A stretch of DNA of 64,000 nucleotides from Zygotorulaspora mrakii (lineage: Eukaryota > Ascomycota > Saccharomycetes > Saccharomycetales > Saccharomycetaceae): contig NC_050722.1 in NCBI RefSeq assembly GCF_013402915.1, positions 1 through 64,000 of the forward strand, in the 5' to 3' direction. Of the stretch, positions 30,263 to 42,169 are shown piece by piece. The translations under genes and the position numbers were made by a program. The stretch's first letter is position 1. Each line of letters begins with the position of its first letter. The notes under the pieces are model-generated. The model did not search any database. It saw nothing but the letters and a program-made list of their open reading frames with translations, and was not told where the DNA came from.

Positions 30263-30907
30263 TGTTCAATTTCTATAATGGATTCCTGTAACATGCTGTA
30301 TGGTACTTGAAACCCACCGTCTACTCTATATATATTCATTTTTAAGGCAAAAAGACAAAGTTTAGGCATACTGCTGTCTATGAGTTAACAAAATATTGAT
30401 TAACTTCCTACAGAATGGGAATCATCATGATTGCAATGTTGCGGATCTTTTATCTTTAGGTGATAAAGCGGAGGTATTTCTCAAAGTCGATGCGTCGAAC
30501 TAGTAGATTTAAACCCTTACGTGCGGACGAGAAATCGAAATCAATTGATGCGGAGATCATTAAACACGAAGTTTCACGCCACAAACGGGATGGCAAGACT
30601 TAATTATACCGATACACTAAACTAAGTAGAAGATAACAAAACTGCAACAATGTAACAGATTCCCTCTGTAAAAATCGGTAAGACAATCTATCAATAATCA
30701 TTGTGGCAGAGTAATCTTGGTGAGAGTGAACAAGCATGGTTATCAATATGTTATTGAATGCAAAGCCTTCATCTCGTATCTGCACTTAACTAGAGAGTTC
30801 AACGTTCCTTACAAACTCAGATAATTATATATTAAGCCTGCTTTTCGCATTTCAGTATCATCCGTTGAATTAGTCACATAGTTGAACGACACAAGGAATC
30901 AAAGAAA
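30263..30907. promoter_or_regulatory. Divergent CPS1 / DAL5-type promoter with GATAA sites
   Basis: The 645-bp shared promoter contains GATAA at 30462-30466, 30632-30636 and 30820-30824, and its complement TTATC at 30450-30454. The first two form a close inverted pair. GATAA elements bind Gln3/Gat1 in nitrogen catabolite repression. Their number fits control by nitrogen quality, though AT-rich DNA gives some by chance. TATA-like sequence precedes both genes. Confidence 0.5.
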
Positions 30908-32560
30908 ATGAAAGATCAGGTAAAAGTTGATTGCGCACCATCTCCCGTCGAGTCTTGTGATTCAAATGGCTCGTTGTCCCTAGAAAAAAACCACGGGGGT
31001 GCTCCGTTGCACAATGATGAAAGTGAAGATGAACCAATTCAGACCATTCTATCAGCCCGGGGTAAACCAGTGAAAGTTTGGGCGGACTTTGATGATGCTA
31101 TGGACCTTGCTGACAAAGCCAGTTATCTGGAGCTCACGCCTGAAGAGGATAAAAAACTGTGCAGAAAAATCGACCTGCACATGTTTCCCTTAATGTCACT
31201 ACTATATGCTATTCAGTATATGGACAAAACATCCAACGGTAATGCCGCAATTATGGGCTTAATTACTGATCTTAAAATGGTTGGCGATCAATACTCTTGG
31301 GCCAGTTCAGCTTTCTACTTCGGTTATTTAGGCGGGCTGTTTGTACTACCCCCTTTACTGCAAAAGTCAAAATATTTCATGAAGACCTTAGCAGCCATTA
31401 TTATTCTTTGGGGTATGGTTTTAATTGTTCATGCAGCACCTAATGTGAATTTCGCTTCATTTGTGTTTCTTCGCTGCCTCTTGGGGTTTTTAGAAAGTGC
31501 AATCACTCCTGCGTTCACAGTTATAACGGCTCAGTACTGGAGAAAAGAAGAACACTTCTTGCGAATCTGTATATGGTTCGGATTCAACGGTTTTGGTGCC
31601 ATTTGGGGTTGCTCCATAGCATATGGTTTATTTATAAGAGCAGATGTCTATTCAATTCCTGCTTGGAAGATTGTGTTCATTGTCAACGGTTGCATCACCG
31701 TGTTCGTGGATTTCTTGATGTTATTTATCCTTCCGGACGCTCCTCAAAAGGCCTGGTTCCTATCTAAGCGGGAAAAGCTTTTATTGATTTTGAGGATTAA
31801 GGGAAACCAGCAAGGTTTCGGTAACCATCGTATCAAGAAACATCAAATATGGGAGGCATTCAGGGACCTAAGGACGTGGATATATTTTTTTTACGCTATA
31901 AGCGCCTCCATTCCCAATGGTGGTATAACAAATTTTCAGACAATTTTACTGCATGGCGATTTCGAATACACAACAAAGCAGACATTGGTGATTTCAATCG
32001 CTATTTCTTTTGTTTCGTGGCTAGGAGTTCCGCTATTTGGTTATGCTTCAAGTTACTATCTTAAAAAGAAATCCAAGTATTTAGGGAGCTGTCTAATTTG
32101 GTCAATTATATCTTTGGTCATTGTGTTACTTGGGGTTTGTCTCTTAGCTTTTCTCGAAAGCAGCAAACAAGGAAGACTAGCAGGTTTGGTCTTTATTTTA
32201 TTGTCACCCGTTGCTCTAATTTCCGTATTAGCTAATATATCTGCAAATACTCTCGGTTATACAAAAAAATGGACTGTCATGTCCATTATGCTTATCGGTT
32301 ACTGCGCCGGTAATATAGCGGGTCCCCATACTTTTATAGAATCGCAGGCTCCTCACTATCAGGGTGCTAAGGTAACCCTCGTAGTGTGTTTCGCTGTCGG
32401 AATCGCTCTTTTGACAGGACTCTACATCTTGAACGTGTCAGAAAATAAAAAGAGAGACAGATATGCAATGGAAAACACAATGGAGGAAAACGCCATTCAA
32501 AATATAGAGTTCGCTGATTTGACAGATTTCGAAAATCCGTTGTTCAGGTACACATTATAG
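30908..32560 (+). CDS. DAL5-family MFS permease
   Basis: Protein of 550 residues with a ~90-residue acidic N-terminus, twelve predicted membrane segments and a C-terminus ending FENPLFRYTL, a hallmark of the Dal5 branch of the anion:cation symporters. The first transmembrane entry (KKLCRKIDLHMFPLMSLLYAIQYMDKTSNGNAA) contains the family's DK loop signature. Dal5 itself imports allantoate, ureidosuccinate and dipeptides; other members carry cysteine (Yct1), nicotinate (Tna1) or sulfur compounds (Soa1). It is divergent from the carboxypeptidase gene CPS1, and a Zn2Cys6 regulator lies on its other side. I infer dipeptide or related nitrogen-source uptake but cannot fix the substrate. Confidence 0.88.
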   Translation: MKDQVKVDCAPSPVESCDSNGSLSLEKNHGGAPLHNDESEDEPIQTILSARGKPVKVWADFDDAMDLADKASYLELTPEEDKKLCRKIDLHMFPLMSLLYAIQYMDKTSNGNAAIMGLITDLKMVGDQYSWASSAFYFGYLGGLFVLPPLLQKSKYFMKTLAAIIILWGMVLIVHAAPNVNFASFVFLRCLLGFLESAITPAFTVITAQYWRKEEHFLRICIWFGFNGFGAIWGCSIAYGLFIRADVYSIPAWKIVFIVNGCITVFVDFLMLFILPDAPQKAWFLSKREKLLLILRIKGNQQGFGNHRIKKHQIWEAFRDLRTWIYFFYAISASIPNGGITNFQTILLHGDFEYTTKQTLVISIAISFVSWLGVPLFGYASSYYLKKKSKYLGSCLIWSIISLVIVLLGVCLLAFLESSKQGRLAGLVFILLSPVALISVLANISANTLGYTKKWTVMSIMLIGYCAGNIAGPHTFIESQAPHYQGAKVTLVVCFAVGIALLTGLYILNVSENKKRDRYAMENTMEENAIQNIEFADLTDFENPLFRYTL

Positions 32561-33329
32561 AAACCTTTAAGAGTTAAGTTAGCGGTCTGCTATTGAGACA
32601 TTTCTAGTCATTTTCAACTTGTCTGCTGAAGCAATACTAAGGAACTGGATAGAGATATTTCTGGTCCAGTCTGATCTGTTGAAATTGTATGGTACCGCAC
32701 TTGACCATTGTTTTATGTAGGCGAAGTTTCTCCCTATCTATCTATAATTACTTGTTACTTATTTCTTTTCATCCTTATACGTTTATGAATGGAATTATAA
32801 TGTACAATAATACGTTCAGACAAGACCTTGGACCTACATGAAAAGGACCAATCACGTTTCTAGTTGTGATACAGTCACGAATGGTTCACACAGATTTTTA
32901 TGTATAAAACTTTGAAAGTCAATTTATATCTATCTTAACTCATGTGAATTACTCCAATCAAGTAAACATAATACTTAAAGTAGTGTGCAGAGTTTTTGCA
33001 TGAGTAATTAATTTTCAAAGGTGAGGCAACTTTACATGATGGATTGCACACCTAATGTGAAAAGTATAGCACGTTGAAAAGTACCGATGAACCTCCGAAT
33101 GACGAGTTTATCACACACCATAGATGCAGATCTCATCTTTTGAGCTACTATTGCATAGCCCTCATCCGTATGACGTTTTTGTTTACGAATTTTCAAATGC
33201 TTACCGCAAAAATTCAGAGCGCAGCTTCAAAATTGAGACATTGCTTTGATTCATGATCTTTAAGGTGCCTAAAAAGATATACGAGATATGTTGACTCAAA
33301 ATTCCGAAGTTATAACTGTAACAAAACTT
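32561..33329. other. Intergenic between convergent genes
   Basis: AT-rich 3' flanks of the permease (rightward) and the Zn2Cys6 gene (leftward). Short frames here lack support. Confidence 0.5.
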
Positions 33330-35108
33330 TCACCTGGTCGACTGAGCAACATTCGCCTTTACAACAGCGGAACAAGTTGTATCGCAAGAACCTCTTCCTT
33401 TGCACAATGTTCTTTCCTTTATTTCAACTATTTTTCGAAAAAGTTCACGGAGTACAGGTGGCCAAAGGCACTCTATTTGCTGCAGGGCATCGCAGCATTT
33501 CTCCAATAAAATAGCACGTATATCACCAGAAATGTAATCAATCGAATCACAAGTTGTGTAACGCTCCTTGTGACTCAAATTAGAGAAATTAATGCCCTCG
33601 GTAGGATAAGTTTCCAAGTTTGATATTACTATAAGAATGGCTTCAAGTGGATACGTGTTTCTCGCAAACCAAAGACAGCCTCGCCCCGAGTTCGGTAACT
33701 GAGAAATCAGGATAAAAGATTCATTCATCAATAGTAAAGACTGAATGAGAAGCTCCTTGTGGTGACAGCTAAGATCCACCAGCTTTTCTTGATCGCTCGT
33801 CTCGACAATGATTTTCATAACAACAAGGAAATACGCTGCTCTTCTAAGGAACAGCTGGTTTCCAGCCTTTACGAAATCCTTATCAGATGTCGGTAAATAT
33901 TGTGAATCTGAAATCTTCTCATTTATTGACTTGACTACTCTTTGAACTTTCTTGAAATCTTTCTTCAATTTCCTGACGTCATGTGCACTCGGGCCATTGA
34001 TCTTGTTTAGTGACGTTCTAGAACGGGCACATATCCTAGCACTAAAAAACCTAGCGAAAAACGCTAAAACATGCACACTCTCAGGTAGTGCATCTGATAT
34101 CTCAGTGATTTCGCTAACGCGAGGATCGACTTGGGTTGGAAGTCCATGATAGACAGATACCAACGAATCAAGGTACGTGACAAATCCATATAATATTTCC
34201 TTCAATGGCTTCTCAGGGAGTTGAGAAGTTTTCCTATGAAGACCTGCCATTTGGCAATAACGTTGGAGAGTTGAAATGGCAGCAGCAAGTCCATAGCAAT
34301 TGAGAGATGATACGTAGTACATCAAGCCCAAAGACGAAATTGCCGGGATTGAAGGGCAAATGTCAGTCTTCAGCAAATATCTTATATTTTCCACGCATTC
34401 GAAATATTCCATTTTATGTCTATCTAAATCCGAACTGGCAAAATCTGGAGGCCCATGATATAAAGAGTTCAGTTGAATTGAGACGCAGCTTGAAAAAAAC
34501 ACTCCAAACATTAGTATCAATGCGTTCAGATCTGAAAAAGAATATGGCTCCTCCCAATATGTTTTCCACTTCAGTAAGAAGTCATCTCGATCAATAATTG
34601 GAACTAAAGGAAAGATTTCACTGAAAAAATGAGAAATGAAATGATCACCAAGTTCCTTCGCGGGTATTTTCGCTTTGAGCTGCCGAAGACTCAATATTTT
34701 GGTAGTGAACCTCGAAAAGTCGAAAACATCATTAACACCTGAATTGCCTTGCGTGATGGTGAAAGTATCGTCCAACTTTGAAAACAGACCGTAAAATGGA
34801 AAGTGATTTGTAGGAATAAAAACTGAGACTTCACCAGTGAGGTTGGTGACTATCTGAAAGTTATTGCTCGTTGTTTTATTGTTAGCTTCAACGAGAAAGT
34901 GGAGGGTGGAGCTGTCCTCTGAACTATTCGATACCAAAGCACTCTTTTTGAGACCAGCTCTTGTTGGGTATAAACAAATGATACCAAGTCGTGTGCAACG
35001 CTCACATTTGGGCTTGTCTTTATCGCACTTTCGCTTACCTGCGATGCACCTTTCGCATGACTTCACTTCCCTGTTTCTGGTTATACGCCTGCGTCCTGAT
35101 TTGTTCAT
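33330..35108 (-). CDS. Zn2Cys6 (Gal4-type) transcription factor
   Basis: Protein of 592 residues. The binuclear zinc cluster is at the N-terminus with Cys 18, 21, 28, 35, 38 and 45 (C-x2-C-x6-C-x6-C-x2-C-x6-C), preceded by a basic RRRITRNR stretch. Residues 140-420 look like the fungal-specific middle homology domain, with ISHFFSEIFPLVPIIDRDDFLLKW and the DSLVSVYHGLPTQVD segment. It presumably binds CGG-type sites in the nucleus. It is convergent with the DAL5-type permease and could regulate the permease/CPS1 pair, but position alone does not show this. No one-to-one S. cerevisiae orthologue recognised. Confidence 0.93.
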   Translation of the reverse strand: MNKSGRRRITRNREVKSCERCIAGKRKCDKDKPKCERCTRLGIICLYPTRAGLKKSALVSNSSEDSSTLHFLVEANNKTTSNNFQIVTNLTGEVSVFIPTNHFPFYGLFSKLDDTFTITQGNSGVNDVFDFSRFTTKILSLRQLKAKIPAKELGDHFISHFFSEIFPLVPIIDRDDFLLKWKTYWEEPYSFSDLNALILMFGVFFSSCVSIQLNSLYHGPPDFASSDLDRHKMEYFECVENIRYLLKTDICPSIPAISSLGLMYYVSSLNCYGLAAAISTLQRYCQMAGLHRKTSQLPEKPLKEILYGFVTYLDSLVSVYHGLPTQVDPRVSEITEISDALPESVHVLAFFARFFSARICARSRTSLNKINGPSAHDVRKLKKDFKKVQRVVKSINEKISDSQYLPTSDKDFVKAGNQLFLRRAAYFLVVMKIIVETSDQEKLVDLSCHHKELLIQSLLLMNESFILISQLPNSGRGCLWFARNTYPLEAILIVISNLETYPTEGINFSNLSHKERYTTCDSIDYISGDIRAILLEKCCDALQQIECLWPPVLRELFRKIVEIKERTLCKGRGSCDTTCSAVVKANVAQSTR

Positions 35109-35758
35109 AATCGCTGTCGCGAAATCATTTACTTAGCAGACGCTAAGCGAAACAGTTGTAGAAGAAATCCCAAGTATATAAGTCAACCCCCTCTGCTCCA
35201 CTCGTTAGTTCCTATCTGCGTAAAAAGTCAAACATTCAGAAAATCAATCTGTTTCGCAATTCTCTCCTGGAAAAAATCGGCGCACGCTTTCTTCTCGCTT
35301 AAAACTCCTATCTGGGCGCAGTGATAAATAGATTTACACAATGCTTGAATCATATCGCTAAAAATGATGTACGGGATGATCAGTATCTTGGTAAATATGG
35401 TGTAGAGGAGCATTCGTAGTGATAGTCAGTGGCCTGAGTTAAGATCTTCATACATTGGGTTTTCACAATGCATGTCTCATCTCGTTGTACTCTTCTTTTA
35501 GTTAGCCAATTCAAAGTTTCCCTATTCTCTCATTCAAAAACTGAGTGCTTAGCATGTATTCATTGACTTCTAATTTCATCCTCAAAAGATAAACTTTTGC
35601 TATCAAACTCCTTAAAAAAAGAAGCAAGTTACTCACCCACACAGTAGAGTCCATCACTAACTCGTCCGATTGAAATTGGAACATACTCCTTAATAATAGT
35701 TACATGTTTCTAACTATCTAGTGATTTTTTGCCAATAAATATTAACTAAAAAAACTTG
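35109..35758. other. Intergenic, upstream of the Zn2Cys6 gene
   Basis: Promoter side of the regulator; no gene supported. Confidence 0.5.
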
Positions 35759-38700
35759 TATTCGTGTATTACGAATACAGTCAGAGAATCATTAGGTTAG
35801 CAGGATAAGAACCATCCTTACCGTATATAAGACTCTTTAAGACAGAGTGCTACTTACACAGGTGATTGAAAACCCTGTTGATTACTCGAGTTCATCGATA
35901 AAATCAGAATCCGATTCGACAAAAAATTGGCTCGCAGTCATCATTACGCTCGGACGCAAAAAACATCGAGTTCCCAACTCTATACATGTCACTTTCATCG
36001 TCTTCTATCCATTGCTCAAACGGTATATCATTCACCGGGGGCGAGTTGTTGCCTAGTCCGAAGCACTTCAATCGATTACGAAGAATCATAGTGCGCTTCA
36101 AATTGGTGCTTGAGAGTGAAAACCTGTTCTCTAGTACTCTTTTACTAATGGAGAAACACCTTTCGACGTCTGCTGTTGAGAGTTTCCTGTGGTAAAGGGA
36201 CATAGCCAAGTTAAATAGATTAGAATATCTGTCTTGAGTATCTAGCCAATAGTCGAGATAATCAATGTCTGCATCGATGAGCTCTTCCAGGTACAATTCC
36301 CTTTCCGTTTTCACATTCCTCTCAATGATACGAGTCATCTGCTTATGTTTCCTAGGTAGATTTTTTTAGAATTTTGTACACTTCTTCTCTTGATCCTAAG
36401 GGTTTTTTAGTTGGTGTTTCTCGATGGTGCTGGTTTCCGTTGCGGTTTCTTTTTGGACTCGAGAAATGGGACAGGTATCCTGCCATATATCTATTTGCAA
36501 CCTCGAGAATATGCTGGTAAAACTCTTCATCAAAATTACTCATTAAAATTTCTGTCTTGCAATATGATTGAAGGTGTGCGATCCAATATCCAGGCTCAGC
36601 GAAAGCAATATCTAGATACTTCTTGAACTTTGGATATGCATTCTCATTGGCAAAAAGGACTTCCTTTCTCACGCCATCCTCGACATCCCGCAAATGGCCT
36701 TTTTCCAAACTTAAATTTCTTAAATGCCTTTCATCTGTTGACCAGCTCTTTACTTGCTTGCAGGTTTAGAAAAAAGCAGCGATTTGCATAAAATATTCAA
36801 TGCCATTCGGAAGTGTATTGAGTTGATCGTCTTGTTAAAAAAAATGTGTATTCGTAGAAAATTCGAGCAACCCGAAGGAAAAAGATGATGGTCTTCATCT
36901 CATTTGGCTCGTAGCAAAATACCTCTAAGTCCTCCGGCATTAGCTGATACTTGCTATCTAAGCCATGATCGAATTAGGAATTTCGAATAGGACCTGTTAG
37001 TTTCAATAATATAGAAAGCTGGCGATAACAAACAAGAACCTGGTAACGCTGTGCATTGCTATAGTTCTTGATGTGTACTCTGTCAGCTTACTTCTTATAA
37101 GAGCATTGTTTTTCATCAGAAAAACTAGTCGATCAATTCTGGAAAATAATGGCTTCTGCGACTTTTCGAACGCTGCCATTATATCAAAAGACTCCGTTCA
37201 AAACATGATTCATGCACCGTACTTTTATCAAGCCTCCTTCCTTGTTTACGCCTGGGGCACCCCTTATAACATTTTCAAGATCGTTTAGCGTCAATATATT
37301 GTTGCTCTCATTATCGACAGTAATGCTACTGACTTTATGCGCAATTGAAAACTTACCTAATGTATTGAGGAAGGCTTGTTTTGAATTGTTCCCCGTATGT
37401 CTCACGTGGCTTAAACCCACGACTTCAATGACATGAGCATTTGGAAATCCATTTGCGATCACATCGTGAATTGGCAGTTTCCGTTCGTATCTAGCTAAAT
37501 TCGGACAGAAAAAAACAATAACTGCAAGATAGCTCCTTTGATTCGAGGATGTCCACATACCTAACAAAACATTCTAGTTAAAAGAGGTTGCCAAAACGTC
37601 CCGCATTTGATGATTGAACTCCTCATCATACTTTATCATCAGATTTACCAACCCTTTTCGCGAGCGGAGGTAGTCGCCATTCCTAACATACGCGCTGTAT
37701 AGTAGTTTCTTGTATGCAGGGGCCTCAGCTGTACTAAATTGAATGATGGTCTCAATGAAAAAATTTAGTAGTGTTATTTTGAGCTCATTCACAGACATGA
37801 AGTGCAGTAGTTCTTTTCTGAATGCGAAGGGTTTGCAATTCGTCGAAATCACGCCTTTAAAATCAGTTATTTGTGGTTGCATATTCCTCAATTTGTTCTG
37901 AAACAACTCAAAATCGCCCTTGTGGTTTTACCTGATATGGGCAATGATATTAGAAGAAGTAGTATTGCCATCGTGAGAGAACAAATGTTCGCAATCACTA
38001 TGTTTACAGATTGCATATGGTTCTTCTGCAGTATATTTAGTAACCCACATATCATATGGCGTCCCCTGAGCCTAACATCAAAGTTTTTTCCTTATATTTT
38101 TCTCCCAAAAGAGAGCTTTCTGCACTGGGTGAATGCTGGGTTTTTCCAAAGGATTGAATGAAAACTCATCAAAGCGGAAGTTGTACTTTTTCTGCAGGCC
38201 TCTTCTACAGTGGAAAAGCTGCAATCATTTTTTTCTTTGCTTGAACATATTTCGGTCTGGGCGTCGCTTGCCTCATAAGAATCAGAATCATTATAGCCAT
38301 AAAATCGCTCCGGTCTAAGAGACTTATCATGCGGTTTAAGACCATAGTGCAGGGCACCAGGATAAAAATATATTATCTGATTCACACTTGTTGTTCCTAA
38401 GCTTCCTGACATGCTTTGGATTATAGCGCCCTTATTTCCATTAGAAAAGGTCGGAAGACCCACCCTATGATCGATTTCTAAAGATCCCTTTGATGATGGA
38501 CTAAGAATATGCTGCCTTACTTCGAGCGGACTTTGTTGTCCACATGGCTCTGCCTGTTCAGATTCCTTATTTGCTGGCAACCCTGTATCATTACCAGAAT
38601 TGTCCAGTACATTCTCTTCAAGACTAGGTCCGGCAGAGACATCCTCTACTTCATTTCCATTGTTGTTCCCTTTTAAGCTTGCGGTATCACCTGAAATGTT

Positions 38701-39043
38701 GTCGGGTGTTTCATGGACTACTGTTTCAGTGCAGCTGAGGCCTTCAATCGAATCACGCCTCCTTCGCTCATCTTTATATTGGGCACCATTGTTGAGCTGC
38801 TAATAATTTTGCCTATTCCTATCTCTTAAATTATACATTGAAGTGCTAAAAGACTGTTTTTTAACCTCAAATCATTACCAATATGTAAAATGCAAGTTAT
38901 CATTACACAGCTTTTCACGCGTTTGAGTCTTAGCTACAATATGTATCCGTCAGTTGTATTCGTTCCATTCCGCTAAAAAAAAGTACTGTCAAGAATATAT
39001 TCGTCATGAAGTACGTAGTATTCGTGAGTGTATTCGTTATTCG
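35759..39043 (-). mobile_element. Decayed hAT transposon
   Basis: The boundaries are my estimate. The right side has five TATTCG motifs in 87 bp (38957, 38998, 39019, 39031 and 39038), and the left side has TATTCG at 35759 and its reverse complement at 35772. Clustered subterminal hexamers are typical transposase-binding sites of hAT elements. The interior holds a broken leftward transposase (separate entry). An 8-bp target duplication and exact terminal inverted repeats could not be fixed by eye. Confidence 0.6.
35904..38802 (-). pseudogene. hAT transposase pseudogene
   Basis: Reading leftward: 38092-38802 is a Ser/Asn/acidic N-terminal region with no usable ATG at its start. 37574-37906 holds the helical region before the catalytic core. 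37184-37567 carries MWTSSNQRSYLAVIVFF, a TVDNESNN motif and CMNHVLNGVF, classic hAT catalytic-domain landmarks. 36352-36708 lies in the insertion region. 35904-36338 is the C-terminal dimerisation domain (RYSNLFNLAMSLY, DVERCFSISKRV). The second and third parts are in one frame separated by a single TAG; the others change frame. So it is a full-length but inactivated copy. Related domesticated hAT proteins act in mating-type switching in Kluyveromyces (Kat1); this one is too damaged for that. Confidence 0.85.
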
Positions 39044-39516
39044 TCCCCAGTGCTGGCTAATAGCATCTCTCTGAACATTATACGCAGTAATTTCGTTCCT
39101 CCTTGGAGTACGTATAAAGTTTTCTTCCTGGAATATGCGAATGATCTTATCTTGACAAGCAATTAACATACTTTTTACTATCTTTCAGCTCCTATACCTA
39201 AATCTATGACACGAGCAAGCAATTAAGTTATGGAAATTTTGGCTGATTTTGGTTTTTATGTAAATACTACAATTTCTTGCCATTTCTTAATTCAAGCAGG
39301 TTGGTGACAGTGAATTGAAGTATTTAAGTTCCGTTTCTTATAGAATCTTCCAAACGAAAATGGGCTATGGGAGCTGCTTTTCCTAGTAAACTTTTATTTG
39401 TAGAACTAGTTCTCTATTTTTCTTTCTGATGTCAAGACAGCTCTGGTGTTAACAGAAAAGCAGTTTATACACTGCCATTAGCTAGAAGAATGTGATATCT
39501 TACAGGTCAAACCATC
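39044..39516. other. Intergenic, no feature
   Basis: AT-rich sequence between the hAT relic and the dispersed repeat; no open frame of note. Confidence 0.5.
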
Positions 39517-40010
39517 GAGTATTTGGAAGAAAGATTTTCTTCGGAGTTGTGGATAGTGACCTGGTTAGACATTGATAATAATAACATGGTGTTCGGTTTG
39601 GAGATATATAAGCCCTTGTTTCTTATTTGATAAAGTGAAATAAAGCTAATTGAACTTAGATTAATATCTGGAAAAAACGTCAGTATTCATACCTGACATT
39701 TTGCACCTATTGAACCATAAGAGAGGACGGCGATTGAAGTATTTTCATCGTCATCACACCCATTTCTAATCCCATAGAATCCGTAGTCTAACTGTTATTT
39801 CTTGTTCCATGCCATAGACTCTTTCGTAGTCAGATTCCTGAATTGTAAACGTCTCGCGATAGATTGTCATCCGATTTCTTTCCAGTATCGATTAATATTC
39901 TGTTAGGGCTTCATCTGACTTCGTTCTTTTTGTTGTACAGACCAATTCTCTTGTGTCTGATTCCTATAAGTCATCTCTTTCATACATCTTACAATATCGA
40001 TCTATATTTA
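39517..40010. repeat. Dispersed ~470-bp repeat, copy B
   Basis: Matches 16460-16930 in the same orientation, 23 kb away. The 39692-40006 core differs by only a few bases; the outer 170 bp are more diverged. No gene follows it on the left, unlike copy A. Confidence 0.85.
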
Positions 40011-40695
40011 ACAAGATTGTTGCCAAAAGAAACATTCATTGTTTATCTAGAAGTCACATCTAACCTATACGTAACTCTGATAGATAGCATTCCGTTTGAC
40101 ACATTTAATGATACATTAAGGACAGAAAAAAAAGCTACAACGCTAAATGCCAAACTAGTGGTTGGTTAAACAATGCCTCACCTTTGATTTCAAACCCAAA
40201 AATGCCGACTCTATTCCCATTGTAGAAAAACTCAACATTTGAATTAAATAGTCTCACCGAAAAAATTAGTACACAAACCGTTGTACGATATATATTCAAT
40301 ACCAACTACTTCTTTTGAGGCGAACTTTTTGCTTGCCATAGTTTATCTCTCAATTTGTTGAAGTGAAGTTCGCGAGTACAGTAACTGGTTTATTTCACAT
40401 AGAACTGAAAGTCCAGTGGGTTTCTTCTACTTGTTAGACGCACAATACCAGTTCAAAAAACCACCAGAGAGTAAGTATTTCAGTTCTCATGCCCATCAGC
40501 AAAGATAGATAATCATGTGCTTTTCTTGAAGTTTTTAGCTAGGTTCGGCAATCACTTCTTTAATTTCCGTGATGTGGAAATAAAAAAATTAGTTCCGTGA
40601 AGAGACCTTGATTAAATTTCAAATAAAAGGCCAACAGCTAGAGTACCACTTGCTAGCCTTCTGATATATGTTTATAAAAGCTGCAAGGGAAATAA
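40011..40695. other. Upstream region of LOT6
   Basis: No supported gene. TATA-like TTTATAAAAG lies at about 40670, shortly before the LOT6 start. Confidence 0.45.
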
Positions 40696-41271
40696 ATGAA
40701 GGAATTCACAATAGGAGTGATCATTGGCTCTACGCGAAGCGCAAGGATTTGTCCAATGGTGACGCAGTATGTTGTTGACACAATAAACTCTCAACAATGG
40801 CAAAAAAGTTTCACACTTTCCGTGGTAGACCTCAAAGTTTGGAACCTCCCTATGTTTGACGAACCTAAAGTCCCCGCAACAATAAAGCAGTCAGAAGACT
40901 ACGAGCATGACATCTCCAGAAAGTGGAGCAAAGAAGTAAGCACATATGATGCCTTCATTTTTATTGCTCCACAGTACAACTGGGGCTATCCATCATGCTT
41001 AAAGAATGCAATCGATTATTTGTTTAATGAATGGACTGGTAAACCTGCAATGATTGTAACATACGGTAGCCATGGCGGTGAAAAATGCTATTCTCAGCTG
41101 AAACAGGTACTTGAGGGGCTCAATATGAAGGTATCAGACCAGGGCGTTTTGATATGCTATCCGACTAAGAAAGAGATACTCAATGGAATCCCACGCGATT
41201 TCCATTTCGATCAGCTTCCTGGACTCGATGAGATCGTAAAGCACGCATTTTCAAGATTGTTGTCTCTTTAA
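40696..41271 (+). CDS. LOT6: NAD(P)H:quinone oxidoreductase, FMN-dependent
   Basis: Protein of 191 residues, the same length as S. cerevisiae Lot6. It has a flavodoxin-like fold: the FMN phosphate loop near the N-terminus is IIGSTRSARICP (9-20), and PQYNWGYPSCLKNAIDYLFNEW (about 92-113) forms the second FMN-contact segment, followed by the conserved YGSHGG. Such enzymes reduce quinones by two electrons and act in the cytosol against oxidative stress; in S. cerevisiae, Lot6 associates with the 20S proteasome. The gene is intact. Confidence 0.93.
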   Translation: MKEFTIGVIIGSTRSARICPMVTQYVVDTINSQQWQKSFTLSVVDLKVWNLPMFDEPKVPATIKQSEDYEHDISRKWSKEVSTYDAFIFIAPQYNWGYPSCLKNAIDYLFNEWTGKPAMIVTYGSHGGEKCYSQLKQVLEGLNMKVSDQGVLICYPTKKEILNGIPRDFHFDQLPGLDEIVKHAFSRLLSL

Positions 41272-42169
41272 ATGCAAGCAACCATTCATCCAGTCAAAAA
41301 GCTGTTCAATTAACAACTGTGACATTCAAATTCCCAGTTCCATTCAGTGCCATATTGAAACGACCTACGAATGTTCGAGATTTAGGCGCCTCTTAGTATA
41401 GTACGTAGCTTTTATATTTAACCTCCACAAACCTCTTTCAAGAAAAGACTCAATGTGAGAATGTGGTGTAAGTGACGTGGGGGGCAGGTCGTTGTATACG
41501 GTATTTTATTTTATCATTTGACATCCACCGAGAGCGAGGCTAAAAGCTTGAATGCTTTTTTTCGGTCTCGAAAGCCAAGAGAAAAATCGCCGCCACGCCA
41601 GTCTCCATGGGAGACAAAGGAGTTCATGAAGACGGCATCGAAAAGATATCTCGCCTAATGAAAAAATGATATCTATTAATCGATCGAGTGAAGTAAGCTA
41701 GGATTTTAAGAAAGGCTTCATTACAATAAACAATTTATACCTGCAGTCACTGTCATAGAATAGTAATCCAAGGAGTACTAAATAATTTGAGCAAACACCC
41801 TTTTCAGTTAAAGCAACAATGATGACGTCTGAGTCACACACTTTTTTTTTCAGTTGGAAGTCAGATCTTGTCGTAAATCTAACTCATCAAAATGAGTTGT
41901 TCATATAGATTCGCTAAATGAAGGAGACAGAGATTGCGTGGATGTGGTCGAAAATACCTATAATAGACAACGTTTTTTTTCCAACCAGACGTCGTGTTCA
42001 TTGTGCTGGCAGATAACTTTAACTCTCTCTGGTTACCCAGACCACAAGACTACAACGTTGGTGATGGAGCTAAATAGTATAGATATACGTGGAATAAAAG
42101 GATACTTTAAAAAGTATGCCTAACAGTGTATACTGTCTCAGTTTCGTTTTGAATTAAAATTTGATCAAT
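41272..42169. other. Intergenic, no feature
   Basis: No open frame with support and no repeat. A short polypyrimidine run lies at about 41841. Confidence 0.5.
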
